A stretch of DNA of 64,000 bases from JACVRW01 sp963716215 (GCA_963716215.1 OY970298.1:558001-622000); one strand, 5' to 3'. Counted from the first letter of the stretch, positions 41,851 to 52,504 are shown. Numbers and translations: made by a program. Notes: a model not told the origin generated them from the sequence alone.

Positions 41851-42936
41851 CTGCTGTCCTTCCTCGACGAACCGGACGAGCCGTCGCGCTCAAGTCGGCG
41901 ACCGCCCCGCGGACCGTCTGCCGACCGCCAAACGCTGGTGCTCAGACGCACCATCGCGCTGATCGGCGGCGTCATCTTGCTGATCCTGCTCGTGCTCGGC
42001 GTACGCGGGTGCCTGAACGCCCGTGAGGAGAGCGCCATCGAGGACTACTCCACGGACTCCGCGGACCTGCTGCGCGAGTCCAAGGAGGAGGGCGACCAGC
42101 TCTTCGAGTTGCTGCAGGGCGAGGGCGGCACCGACCAGACCACGTCGATCATCAACACGCTCAACGGCTACCGGGTCGCGTCGGGCAACCGCGTCGATCG
42201 CGCCGAGGCGCTCGACGTGCCGGGCGACCTGAGCGACGCACACGGCGAGCTGCTCGAGGTGCTGGAGCTGCGCCAGGAGGGCTTGGCCAACATCGCCGAC
42301 GCCCTGCGCGTCGCGCTGGGCGACCAGGACCGCCGCGAGGGGACGCGTGAGGTCGCCAAGGAGATGCAGGTGTTCCTCGCGAGCGACGTGATCGACACGC
42401 TGCGCTTCCGGCGCGATCTGTTCGAGGTGCTCGGCGACAAGGAGCTGTCCGCGCCGAACCTGCCCAAGACCGGGTTCGTGCCGGACATCGAGTGGTTGCA
42501 ACCCGACTTCGTCGCCGATCAGGTCAACGCCCTGCGCACGGGCACCGGCGGAGCCGACGGCGATGCCGCCCCGGGCCTGCACGGCAACGGCGTCGCCGCC
42601 GTGACGCTCGGTGGGGTGACGCTCGCCCCAGGAGGGTCCGCGTCGGTGCAGCTCGCCGAGGACCTCGCCTTCGAGATCCAGGTCCAGAACCAGGGTGAGA
42701 ACACCGAGAACGACGTGACCGTCCGCGTGACGGTGGGAGACGGCGGTGACGCGTTCGAGCGCACGGACACGATCGACACGATCGCGCCGGGCGAGATCAA
42801 GCCGGTGACGATCCCGCTCGACGACCAGCCGCCCACCGGCCAGAACGTGCCGATCACGGTCGAGGTCGAGCCGGTGCCCGGGGAGCAGAAGACCGACAAC
42901 AACACCCAGGAGTCCTCGGTCATCTTCACCAGGTGA
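41851..42936 (+). CDS. Membrane-anchored protein with C-terminal CARDB-like Ig domain, CTG start
   Basis: A protein of about 361 residues. The N-terminus (LSFLDEPDEPSRSSRRPPRG) is cytoplasmic and basic/Pro-rich, followed by one membrane helix (about 36-55, IALIGGVILLILLVLGVRG). A helical outer region of about 190 residues rich in Glu/Leu comes next. The last 100 residues form a beta-sandwich of CARDB type (FEIQVQNQGENTENDVTVRV, IAPGEIKPVTIPL, VPGEQKTDNNTQE). Function unknown. A role at the cell surface is inferred from topology. It is divergent from the kinase gene with a 99-bp gap that must hold both promoters. CTG at 41848 is an alternative start. Downstream genes to 45383 run in the same direction. 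Confidence 0.78.
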   Translation: MLSFLDEPDEPSRSSRRPPRGPSADRQTLVLRRTIALIGGVILLILLVLGVRGCLNAREESAIEDYSTDSADLLRESKEEGDQLFELLQGEGGTDQTTSIINTLNGYRVASGNRVDRAEALDVPGDLSDAHGELLEVLELRQEGLANIADALRVALGDQDRREGTREVAKEMQVFLASDVIDTLRFRRDLFEVLGDKELSAPNLPKTGFVPDIEWLQPDFVADQVNALRTGTGGADGDAAPGLHGNGVAAVTLGGVTLAPGGSASVQLAEDLAFEIQVQNQGENTENDVTVRVTVGDGGDAFERTDTIDTIAPGEIKPVTIPLDDQPPTGQNVPITVEVEPVPGEQKTDNNTQESSVIFTR

Positions 42937-42951
42937 TCGGGCCGTAGCCGC

Positions 42952-43467
42952 GTGGACGACCTGACCACCACCCAAGGGATCGTTGCGCTCGCCGCCGCCG
43001 GAGTGGCGCTGGTGGCGCTCCTGTGGGCGATCGTGCTGGCCGTCAAACTCCGCCGGCTGCGCGCCGCCCAGCGCACCGTGCTCGGGTCGGAGCAGGCCGA
43101 CCTGGTGGCCCACGCCGCCCAGGTCCAGGAGGCCTTCGTGCAGCTGCGCGACTGGGTCGAGGAGACCGCCACGCGGCTCGAGGAGCGGATGGCCGCGGCC
43201 GAGACGCGCATCGACGGCTGCGTCGCGTATACGTCGCTGGTGCGCTACGACGCGTGGGGTGAGATGTCCGGGCAGCAGTCGAGCACGCTGGCGCTGCTGG
43301 ACGCACGCCGCACCGGCGTGGTCGTGTCGTCGATCCTCCACCGCGACCAGGCGCGCGTCTACGTGAAGCAGCTGCGCGACGGGGAGTCGGAGCTGGAGCT
43401 GTCCCCCGAGGAGCTCGAGGCGATCGAGGCGGCGATGGCCGGCGCCTCCGCGGCGCACCCGCACTGA
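42952..43467 (+). CDS. DUF4446 family membrane protein
   Basis: A 171-residue protein with a GTG start, one N-terminal membrane helix (about 8-28, GIVALAAAGVALVALLWAIV) and a coiled-coil stretch (about 35-85). The conserved DUF4446 block follows: VRYDAWGEMSGQQSSTLALL, TGVVVSSILHRDQARVYVK, then ELSPEELEAI. The family occurs in Firmicutes and actinobacteria, often near the chromosome origin, and has no known function. Its stop shares one base with the pheA start (TGATG), suggesting coupled translation without an obvious biochemical link. Confidence 0.88.
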   Translation: MDDLTTTQGIVALAAAGVALVALLWAIVLAVKLRRLRAAQRTVLGSEQADLVAHAAQVQEAFVQLRDWVEETATRLEERMAAAETRIDGCVAYTSLVRYDAWGEMSGQQSSTLALLDARRTGVVVSSILHRDQARVYVKQLRDGESELELSPEELEAIEAAMAGASAAHPH

Positions 43468-44312
43468 TGAGGGTCGGGTACCTGGGTCCCGCCGGGACCT
43501 ACAGCGAAGAGGCCCTGCGCGCCTCCGCACCCGCGGGCACCGAAGAGGTGCCCTACCCCACGATCTACGACACGGTCATGGCCGTGCAGGAGGGCGAGGT
43601 CGACCGGGCTGTCGTCCCGATCGAGAACGCGCTCGAAGGCGCGGTGTCGGTCACGCTCGACACGCTGGTGCTCGAGGCCGCCGACGTGCGCATCGTCGCC
43701 GAGGTGGTGCACCCGATCCACCACTGCGTCGTCGCGGCGCGGGAGCTCGACCTGGCCGAGGTCACGCACGTGGTGTCCCACCCCCAGGCGACCGCCCAGT
43801 GCCGGCGCTTCTTGCGCGAGCGCCTCGGCGGCGCCGAGCGCTTCGTGGCTGCTTCGACGGCGGACGCGGTGCTGTCCGTGCGCGACTCCGCCGAACCGGC
43901 GGTGGCACTCGGGTCGCGCCTGGCGGCCGAGCTCTACGGGTGCCGTGTGCTGGTGGCCGACGTCGAGGACCACCCCGACAACGCCACGCGGTTCGTGTGG
44001 CTGGCCCCCGCCGCGCAGGCGGGTGAGCCCGGGTCGGACGGGAAGACGTCGCTCGTGTTCTGGGGCGGCGGCGACCAGTCGCCCGGGTGGCTGGTGCGCG
44101 CATTGCGCGAGCTCTCGGACCGAGACGTGAACCTCACCCGGATCGAGTCGCGTCCGCGGCGGACCTCGCTCGGGCACTACATGTTCTTCGTCGACCTCGA
44201 GGGCGGCGCCGGGGCACCGCTGGTGGCCGAGGCGCTCGCGGCCCTGCGCGGGCAGGTGGAGGAGCTGCGCGTTCTCGGGTCGTACACGATTGCGGGCGGG
44301 CCGCCCGGCTAG
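43467..44312 (+). CDS. pheA: Prephenate dehydratase
   Basis: A 281-residue enzyme converting prephenate to phenylpyruvate in phenylalanine synthesis. The catalytic domain starts RVGYLGPAGTYSEEALRA and shows VVPIENALEGAVSVTLDTL, VVSHPQATAQCRRFL, AASTADAV and the NATRFVWL motif with the essential Thr-Arg-Phe. The C-terminal ACT domain (about 200-281) contains NLTRIESRPRR and YMFFVDLEG, the ESRP motif for phenylalanine feedback. Length is normal for a stand-alone enzyme without chorismate mutase. The ATG overlaps the previous TGA. Confidence 0.96.
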   Translation: MRVGYLGPAGTYSEEALRASAPAGTEEVPYPTIYDTVMAVQEGEVDRAVVPIENALEGAVSVTLDTLVLEAADVRIVAEVVHPIHHCVVAARELDLAEVTHVVSHPQATAQCRRFLRERLGGAERFVAASTADAVLSVRDSAEPAVALGSRLAAELYGCRVLVADVEDHPDNATRFVWLAPAAQAGEPGSDGKTSLVFWGGGDQSPGWLVRALRELSDRDVNLTRIESRPRRTSLGHYMFFVDLEGGAGAPLVAEALAALRGQVEELRVLGSYTIAGGPPG

Positions 44313-44325
44313 ACTTCGCGGCGTC

Positions 44326-44937
44326 GTGGCAGTGAGCACGAACCGCATGCGCGTAGCCGAGGCGGGTGACTCGGAACCAGGCCCTGCGCCCGCGCTGCAC
44401 GGGGCCGGCCGGCCCGCGCAGCGCACTGGCTCGTCCGGCCGGGTGCTGGTGCTCAACGCGAGCTATGAGCCGATCAACGTGTGCACCGTGCGCCGCGCGG
44501 CGGTGCTGATTCTCAAGAACCGGGCCGAGATCCTCGAGGAGGGCGACTGGGCGCTGCATGCCGAGAGCCTCACGCTGGCGCGCCCGGTGGTGATCAGACT
44601 GCTGGCCTATGTGCGCATCCCGCGCGACGCGCACCGCCGCAAGATCACGCGGCGAGCGGTGTTCGCCCGCGACCGCTGGACCTGCCAGTACTGCGGGCAC
44701 GAGCGGGGCAACCTCACCGTCGACCACGTCGTGCCGCGCTCGAAGGGCGGGCTCTCGACCTGGGACAACATCGTCACCTGCTGCGCCCCGTGCAACCGGC
44801 GCAAGGGCGACCGGCTGCCGCGCCAGGCAAACATGGTGCCCGCGCAGAAACCGAGGGCGCCGGGCGCCACGATCTTCATCCACGTCGCCACGCCGACGAT
44901 CCCGACCGCGTGGGAGCAGTACCTGGTGGCGGCTTGA
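44326..44937 (+). CDS. HNH endonuclease family protein
   Basis: A protein of about 203 residues. The N-terminal 30 residues are variable. VLVLNASYEPINVCTVRRA is the usual first block of this actinobacterial HNH group. The nuclease domain follows: RDRWTCQYCG, LTVDHVVPRSKGGLSTWDNI with the His-Asn pair, and CAPCNRRKGDR with the second zinc knuckle. Such small HNH proteins are widespread and solitary, and their DNA target is unknown. GTG at 44326 is selected because it follows the pheA stop by 13 bp. GTG at 44332 or ATG at 44347 are also possible. Its TGA overlaps the TTG of the next gene. Confidence 0.87.
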   Translation: MAVSTNRMRVAEAGDSEPGPAPALHGAGRPAQRTGSSGRVLVLNASYEPINVCTVRRAAVLILKNRAEILEEGDWALHAESLTLARPVVIRLLAYVRIPRDAHRRKITRRAVFARDRWTCQYCGHERGNLTVDHVVPRSKGGLSTWDNIVTCCAPCNRRKGDRLPRQANMVPAQKPRAPGATIFIHVATPTIPTAWEQYLVAA

Positions 44938-45383
44938 CCGGCGAGGCGCCGAAGGTCCCGCCCAGCCGCCCCGAGCCCGCGACCACCGACGACCTGCGCG
45001 CGCTGCGGCGCTGGCTGCTGGTGGCCGGCGCGTGGGCCGTCGCGGCCACGGCGATCGCGGTGATCGCACTCGTCACGGCGAACCAGAACGACAGCGAGGA
45101 GCAGAACGCGCGCACGAACAGCCAACTGACGCGCGTGCAGAGCCAGCTCCAGGATCAGCTCGACGACCTGGAGCAGCGCATCGAGGACCTGGCCCCGGCG
45201 GAGGACGTGGCGAAGCTGGACACCCGGCTCAAGAAGGTCGAGAACGCGGCGAGCAAGACGTCCGATCGCGTCGACCGGCTCAGCGACGACATCGATGACC
45301 TCCAGTCACGGGTGGAGGAGCTCGAGCAGGCCGCCGAGACGAACACCGACACGACCGAGACCACTACGGAGGAGACTCCCTAA
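44934..45383 (+). CDS. Single-pass membrane protein with extracytoplasmic coiled coil
   Basis: A 149-residue protein with a TTG start overlapping the HNH stop (TTGA). Residues 1-25 are cytoplasmic and Pro-rich. One membrane helix follows at about 30-50 (LVAGAWAVAATAIAVIALVT). A long heptad-rich coiled coil runs from about 60 to 135 (QLTRVQSQLQDQLDDLEQRI, RLKKVENAASKTSDRVDRLS, DDLQSRVEELEQAAE), and the tail is Thr/Glu-rich (NTDTTETTTEETP). No family is recognised beyond coiled-coil proteins. A structural or scaffold role outside the membrane is an inference. Confidence 0.8.
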   Translation: MTGEAPKVPPSRPEPATTDDLRALRRWLLVAGAWAVAATAIAVIALVTANQNDSEEQNARTNSQLTRVQSQLQDQLDDLEQRIEDLAPAEDVAKLDTRLKKVENAASKTSDRVDRLSDDIDDLQSRVEELEQAAETNTDTTETTTEETP

Positions 45384-45703
45384 ACGACGAGGGGCGCCCC
45401 GTAGGACGCCCCTCGCGAGTTGCTGCTGGACACAAGGTCGGCTTCGAGTACTTCAGCCAGAGGGACCACTCCCGGCCCTCTCATGCCGACGGTGCCTCGG
45501 GTTGGACTCCGCTAAATAACGTCGGTCCGCCGCCGGCCCAGCCGGCGGCCTCCCGCACTACGGGCCCAGCACCGATTTAGCGGCCGGACACCTCCAGGGT
45601 CCCAAGAAAACTGTCACTCAAGTTCGGACCACCTCCTTTCCCTGGTAGATCCGAATTGAAGCAGACGCGGCCGCCGTCCAGCACGGATCCCCCGCGCGGG
45701 TGG
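45384..45703. other. 320-bp gene-free region downstream of gyrA
   Basis: This gap lies between the convergent ends of the coiled-coil gene and gyrA. It contains no protein family match but is full of perfect stems, described in the RNA candidate entry (45388-45645). The remaining 58 bp before the gyrA stop show nothing clear apart from a short GC-rich inverted repeat (CCCGCGCGGG) near 45692-45701. Confidence 0.7.
45388..45645 (-). ncRNA. Candidate structured RNA with anti-SD complement
   Basis: On the minus strand four structures follow each other. A stem CCAGGG/CCCTGG (45640-45645 with 45594-45599) and GGTCC/GGACC hold AAAGGAGGTGGTC (45639-45627) in a bulge. That is an almost complete complement of the 16S 3' tail with one G-U wobble. 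Next is a three-way junction closed by a 9-bp stem (45575-45583/45509-45517) containing a 9-bp hairpin (45529-45549) and CCCG/CGGG. Then comes a stem GTCGGC/GCCGAC (45437-45490) with inner AGAGGG/CCCTCT. Last is a 9-bp hairpin CGAGGGGCG/CGCCCCTCG (45388-45415), followed by TCGTTT on the minus strand, which suggests a terminator and this orientation. A 14-codon TTG frame (45621-45577) follows the SD-like run. Not recognised as 6S, tmRNA, RNase P or SRP RNA. Confidence 0.5.
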
Positions 45704-48280
<2,577 letters not shown>

Positions 48281-48367
48281 CTAGGGCACTCCAATCAGAC
48301 AGTTCGGCGGCGGCGCGGACCAAGCTCGATGTGTGCGCGAAAACCAAGCGATGCAAGGACGCAGGGA

Positions 48368-48391
48368 GCGGACAAGGCTCTGCCTGTCCGC
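48368..48391. other. Hairpin between gyrB and gyrA
   Basis: GCGGACA (48368-48374) pairs with TGTCCGC (48385-48391), and inside it GGC pairs with GCC around TCT with one bulged A. This 24-nt hairpin in the 145-bp gap may tune the gyrA/gyrB ratio by attenuation or RNA processing. No T-run follows. Confidence 0.5.
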
Positions 48392-48425
48392 GACCGAGGA
48401 CGTAGCAGCGCGACGGTTTGCAGCG

Positions 48426-50888
48426 TCACACATCGAGGTTGGTGACTTCGCGGGCGTGTGCCTCGATGAAGTCGCGACGCGGTTCGACGGCGTCGCCCAT
48501 CAGCATCGAGAAGACCTGGTCGGCGGCGCTCGCGTCGTCGACGGTGACGAGCTGGAGCGTGCGCTGCTCGGGGTCCATGGTGGTGTCGAAGAGCTGGTCG
48601 GCGTTCATTTCGCCGAGGCCCTTGAAGCGCTGGAGGGGCACGCCGTCGCGGCAGATCTCGAGCACCTTCGAGCGCAGCTCTTCGAAGGAGAGCGCGTCGC
48701 CTTCCTTCTTGCCGAGCACGACGCGGAAGGGCGGGAAGCCGGCGAGCGCGTCGAGCTCCTTGTGGATCTTCACGAAGCCGGTGTACTCGGGGGTGGAGAA
48801 CAGGGCCCGCTGGAGCTTGTAGGTCTTGGCGGTGCCGGTTTTGCGCTCGACCACCATCGCGACGACCTCGTGCTCGTCCTCGCTGAGCAGTGACGTCTCG
48901 AAGGGCTCGCCCTCGTGGCCGTCTGCCTTGAGGAGCGCGATCACGGCCTCGGGGTCGGTGGCGCCTTCGTCGAGCAGCGCCGACTCCTCCAGGAACTGGA
49001 TCGGGTCGTGGCCCCATTCGGCCCGCAGCGCGGTGGCCCAGCCTTCGTACTGCTTGAGCAGGCGGCCGTACTTCTGCCACCGCGCGTGCGTGAGGCTGAA
49101 CTGGTTGCCCTCGCGGTCGGTGACCTCCATCTTCTCGAGCTTGTCGCGCAGGAGGACCTCCTCGAGCTCGGACTCTTTCTCGATGTAGATGTCTTGCTTG
49201 CCCGACTTGACCTTGTAGAGCGGCGGCTTGGCGATGTACACGTAGCCGGCGTCGATCAGCTCGGGCATCTCGCGGTAGAGGAAGGTCAGCACGAGCGTGC
49301 GGATGTGCGCGCCGTCCACGTCGGCGTCGGTCATGACGATGACCTTGTGGTAGCGCGCCTTCTCGATGTCGAACTCCTCGCGGATGCCGGTGCCGATCGC
49401 GGTGATCAGCGCCTGGATCTCCTTGTTGGAGAGCACCTTGTCGATGCGGTTCTTCTCGACGTTGATGATCTTGCCGCGCAGCGGCAGGATCGCCTGCGTG
49501 TTGCGATCGCGGCCCTGCTTGGCGGAGCCGCCCGCGGAGTCGCCCTCGACGATGAAGATCTCGGCGAGCGCGGGATCCCGCACGGAGCAGTCGGCCAGCT
49601 TGCCCGGGAGCGTGGAGTTCTCGAGCGCCGACTTGCGGCGAGTGAGGTCGCGTGCCTTGCGGGCCGCGTCGCGAGCCCGGGCGGCGTCGACGGCCTTGCG
49701 GATCATCACGCGCGCCTCTGTGGGGTTCTCCTCGAGGAACTCGGCGAGGCCCTTGTTGACGGCGGCCTGCACGAACCCCTCGACCGGTGGGTTGCCGAGC
49801 TTTGTCTTGGTCTGGCCCTCGAACTGGGGCTCGCGGATCTTCACCGAGATGATTGCGGTGAGTCCCTCGCGCACGTCTTCGCCCTGCAGGTTGGGGTCCT
49901 TCTCCTTGAGCTCGCCGACCTGGCGCGCGTACTTGTTGACCGTGCCGGTCAGCGCCGAGCGGAAACCGGACAGGTGGGTGCCGCCCTCGTGGGTGTTGAT
50001 GTTGTTGGCGAACGAGAGCAGCGCCTCCTGGTAGGAGTTGTTCCACTGCAGCGCCACCTCGACCTCGCCCATGTCCTCTCGCGAGTCCTCGATGTAGACA
50101 ACGGTCGGGTGCAGCGGCTCGCGGGTGCCCTGGCCGTGCAGGTACTTGACGAAGTCGACGATGCCGCCCTCGTACTGGAAGCTCGTCGCGAAGCGTTCGC
50201 CGCGCTCGTCGGTGAAGTCGATCTTGAGGCCCTTGGTGAGGAAGGCCATCTCGCGGAAGCGCTGCTCGAGCACCGTGCGGTCGTACTCGATCGTCTCGAA
50301 GATCTCGAGATCGGGCAGGAACGTGATCCGCGTGCCGCGGCGGTCGACCTTCTCGCCCTTGGTCAGGTCGTTCGTCGGCGCGCCGCGCTCGTATGACTGT
50401 GTGTGCTCGTAGCCGTCGCGCCACACCGTGAGGTGCAGCCATTCCGAGAGCGCGTTCACGACGGAGACGCCGACGCCGTGGAGGCCACCGGAGACCTTGT
50501 AGCCGCCGCCCTCGCCGAACTTGCCGCCGGCGTGGAGGACGGTGAGCACGACCTCGGCTGCCGGCCGCTTCTCCTTCTCCATCGTGTCGACGGGGATTCC
50601 GCGCCCGTTGTCGGTAACGGTGACCGAGTTGTCCGGGTGGATCACGATCTGGACCTCGTCGGCCTCGCCGGCGAGCGCCTCGTCGACAGCGTTGTCGACA
50701 ACCTCGTAGATCAGGTGGTGGAGGCCGCGGGCGCCGGTCGACCCGATGTACATCCCCGGCCGCTTGCGGACGGCCTCGAGACCCTCGAGGACGGTGATGT
50801 TCTGCGCGTCGTAGCTGCCGTTGTCCTGCTTCTTGCTCTTGCGCCCCTTGTCAGGGGTGTTGCCGTCCTTCTCAGCCTTGTCTGCCAA
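48426..50888 (-). CDS. gyrB: DNA gyrase subunit B
   Basis: An 820-residue ATPase subunit. It has YDAQNITVLEGLEAVRKRPG and MYIGSTGARGLHHLIYEVVDN (ATPase), QTKTKLGNP, and the TOPRIM motifs EGDSAGGSAKQGRDR, PLRGKIINVEK and IVMTDADVDGAHIRTL, ending RRDFIEAHAREVTNLDV. It is about 170 residues longer than the usual actinobacterial protein because of an insert between the TOPRIM domain and the tail (about 575-745; THARWQKYGRLLKQYEGW and LFSTPEYTGFVKIHKEL), like that of the E. coli enzyme. TTG at 50888 is chosen. It has AAGGGA upstream, and the alternative GTG at 50972 would lie inside a terminator hairpin. Confidence 0.96.
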   Translation of the reverse strand: MADKAEKDGNTPDKGRKSKKQDNGSYDAQNITVLEGLEAVRKRPGMYIGSTGARGLHHLIYEVVDNAVDEALAGEADEVQIVIHPDNSVTVTDNGRGIPVDTMEKEKRPAAEVVLTVLHAGGKFGEGGGYKVSGGLHGVGVSVVNALSEWLHLTVWRDGYEHTQSYERGAPTNDLTKGEKVDRRGTRITFLPDLEIFETIEYDRTVLEQRFREMAFLTKGLKIDFTDERGERFATSFQYEGGIVDFVKYLHGQGTREPLHPTVVYIEDSREDMGEVEVALQWNNSYQEALLSFANNINTHEGGTHLSGFRSALTGTVNKYARQVGELKEKDPNLQGEDVREGLTAIISVKIREPQFEGQTKTKLGNPPVEGFVQAAVNKGLAEFLEENPTEARVMIRKAVDAARARDAARKARDLTRRKSALENSTLPGKLADCSVRDPALAEIFIVEGDSAGGSAKQGRDRNTQAILPLRGKIINVEKNRIDKVLSNKEIQALITAIGTGIREEFDIEKARYHKVIVMTDADVDGAHIRTLVLTFLYREMPELIDAGYVYIAKPPLYKVKSGKQDIYIEKESELEEVLLRDKLEKMEVTDREGNQFSLTHARWQKYGRLLKQYEGWATALRAEWGHDPIQFLEESALLDEGATDPEAVIALLKADGHEGEPFETSLLSEDEHEVVAMVVERKTGTAKTYKLQRALFSTPEYTGFVKIHKELDALAGFPPFRVVLGKKEGDALSFEELRSKVLEICRDGVPLQRFKGLGEMNADQLFDTTMDPEQRTLQLVTVDDASAADQVFSMLMGDAVEPRRDFIEAHAREVTNLDV

Positions 50889-50904
50889 GCCGTCCCTTCC
50901 GTCG

Positions 50905-50922
50905 TCGCACGGCGCCGTGCGA
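50905..50922. promoter_or_regulatory. 18-bp perfect palindrome in the gyrB leader
   Basis: TCGCACGGCGCCGTGCGA is perfectly self-complementary and lies 16 bp before the TTG start of gyrB and downstream of the terminator hairpin at 50942-50981. It may be an operator or a hairpin/cruciform that responds to supercoiling. Confidence 0.55.
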
Positions 50923-50941
50923 GAAACCCCCACACACCGTG

Positions 50942-50981
50942 AAAAACCCCGGCCCCGTGGCTGCTTGCGCACGGACCGGGG
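50942..50981 (-). terminator. Intrinsic terminator or attenuator before gyrB
   Basis: Read on the minus strand, CCCCGG-T-CCGTG pairs with CACGG-GG-CCGGGG around a loop of about 10 nt and is followed at once by TTTTTC. It would end the dnaA-dnaN-recF-dciA transcript or attenuate gyrB. It is one of the clearest T-run hairpins in the window. Confidence 0.75.
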
Positions 50982-51092
50982 CGCTACATAAGACCGCTCT
51001 CAATAGTAGCAGGCTACCCCCCGCTCCGGACGCCTGAGGGAGCTACAAAATCCCCGCTAATCGCGACAAAAAGCGCACTGCAGAGCTACTTC

Positions 51093-51413
51093 TCAGCGAC
51101 CGTTCGTCCCCGAACCTACGACGAACCGCAGGCGCTCGACCCGGCCCGCCTCGCCGGCCGCTTCCAGCCCCTCGTTGAGGCGATCCGTGAGGTCCGGGCC
51201 GAGCAGCTCCAGCTCGTGCGCCCAGGCCGCCGATTCGCACGCCACTGTGACGGTTCCCGAGTGCTCGGAGACCGGCGCCGCGGCGGCCGCGAGCGCCGCT
51301 CCCGCCACCTGCGCCCAGGCCGACTGGACGGACGCGAGCAACCCGTGCGGGCGCGCGCCACCGACGACCGCGTCGAGCGCCACGCTGATCGGCCGCGGGG
51401 CCAGCCGCCTCAC
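51093..51413 (-). CDS. dciA: DciA (DUF721) helicase-loader family protein
   Basis: A 106-residue DUF721 protein. RRLAPRPISVALDAVVGG leads to LASVQSAWAQVAGAALAAAA, VTVACESAAWAHELELLG and RVERLRFVVG, the KH-like fold with the conserved Trp residues. In bacteria without DnaC/DnaI, DciA helps load the DnaB helicase at the origin. The gene sits between recF and gyrB, its normal actinobacterial position, and its GTG overlaps the recF stop (GTGA). It lacks the long N- and C-terminal extensions seen in some relatives. Confidence 0.9.
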   Translation of the reverse strand: MRRLAPRPISVALDAVVGGARPHGLLASVQSAWAQVAGAALAAAAAPVSEHSGTVTVACESAAWAHELELLGPDLTDRLNEGLEAAGEAGRVERLRFVVGSGTNGR

Positions 51414-52504
51414 GCCGCCACCGGCCCCAGCACCGCGCCCGCTCCGACCCGGATCAGCTCGTCTTCGCCGACGGCCGGCACGTGGTCGGCCTCAGTCGCG
51501 GTGACGATCGCCTGGCCGCCGGAGCGCAGCAGGTCGGCCAGCAGCTCGCGGCGCTCGGAGTCGAGCTCTGACATCACGTCGTCGAGCAGCATCAGCGGCG
51601 GGCGGTCTCGGCGGCTGGCGAGCAGCTCGCGCTCGGCGAACAGCAGCGCCAGCAGCGCCGTCCGCTGCTGGCCTTGGGATCCGTAGGCACGCAGCGCTGC
51701 ACCGTCGAGCGTCAACACGAGCTCGTCGCGGTGCGGCCCGTGCGCCGTGAACCCGCGCTCGAGGTCGGCGCTGCGGCGCTCCGCCAGCTCGGCCGCCAGG
51801 CCGGTCGCGTCACCGGCCGCGGAGCGGGGGCGATAGCGCACCTCGGCCGGGCCCGGCAAGCCCAGCTGGTCGGCCAGGCGGGCGAAGGGCGCCTGCAGTC
51901 CCTCGATCGCGGACGCGCGGTCCTCCATCAGGGCGATCCCCTCTCGTGCGAGCTCGGCGTCCCACGCGTCGAGGGCGCTCGGGCCGGAGGCGCCCGCTCG
52001 AATCCGGCCGAGCAGCGCGTTGCGCTGGGCCAGCGCCCGCGAGTACGCCGCCCGCCCGCCCGCCCGTGCCGGCCAGAGTGCCGCGACGACCTGGTCCAGG
52101 TGAGCCCGTCGCGCCGCCGGCGCCCCCTTCACGAGCTCGAGTCGCTCAGGCAGGAAGACGCTCACGAGCGGGCGCGCGTCGAGCCGCGCCAGGCTCTCCA
52201 CCGGACTGCCGTCGAGCCGCAGTCGCTTGGCCTCCCCCGGCTGGAAGCCCGCCTCGAGTCGGTGGCCGCCGTCCTCGTCTCGCGTGTCGATCACCACGCG
52301 CGCGACGGTGGCCCCGCGGCGGAGCAGCTCGCGCTCGTTGGAGGTGCGCGGCGAGCCGCCGGTGCACCCGAAGTACACGGCCTCGAGCAGGTTGGTCTTG
52401 CCGGCGCCGTTGGGACCGACCACCACAGCCAGCCCACCCGGCAGGTCGAGCTCGGCCGCCTCGTAGTTGCGGAAGTCGCGCAGCTCGAGGCGCGTGACCA
52501 GCAC
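51410..52504 (-). CDS. recF: DNA replication and repair protein RecF
   Basis: A 364-residue SMC-like ATPase that helps RecOR load RecA at gaps. LVTRLELRDFRNYEAAELDL is the family N-terminus. VVGPNGAGKTNLLEAVYFGC holds Walker A, LVKGAPAARRAHLDQVVAAL is the middle signature, and GSQGQQRTALLALLFAE with LMLLDDVMSELDSERRELL holds the ABC signature and Walker B. Length is normal. It starts 5 bp after the dnaN stop and is coupled to dciA, within the dnaA-dnaN-recF-dciA cluster. Confidence 0.96.
   Translation of the reverse strand: MLVTRLELRDFRNYEAAELDLPGGLAVVVGPNGAGKTNLLEAVYFGCTGGSPRTSNERELLRRGATVARVVIDTRDEDGGHRLEAGFQPGEAKRLRLDGSPVESLARLDARPLVSVFLPERLELVKGAPAARRAHLDQVVAALWPARAGGRAAYSRALAQRNALLGRIRAGASGPSALDAWDAELAREGIALMEDRASAIEGLQAPFARLADQLGLPGPAEVRYRPRSAAGDATGLAAELAERRSADLERGFTAHGPHRDELVLTLDGAALRAYGSQGQQRTALLALLFAERELLASRRDRPPLMLLDDVMSELDSERRELLADLLRSGGQAIVTATEADHVPAVGEDELIRVGAGAVLGPVAA

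Noticed and set aside
45624..45640. 3' end of a 16S rRNA gene on the plus strand (ACCACCTCCTTTC)
   Set aside because: Only about 13 bases match and no rRNA sequence precedes them. The minus-strand reading as an SD-like run in a structured RNA fits better.
50889..50972. Longer gyrB starting at GTG 50972
   Set aside because: The start would lie in the terminator hairpin, and the extra 28 residues show no family similarity.
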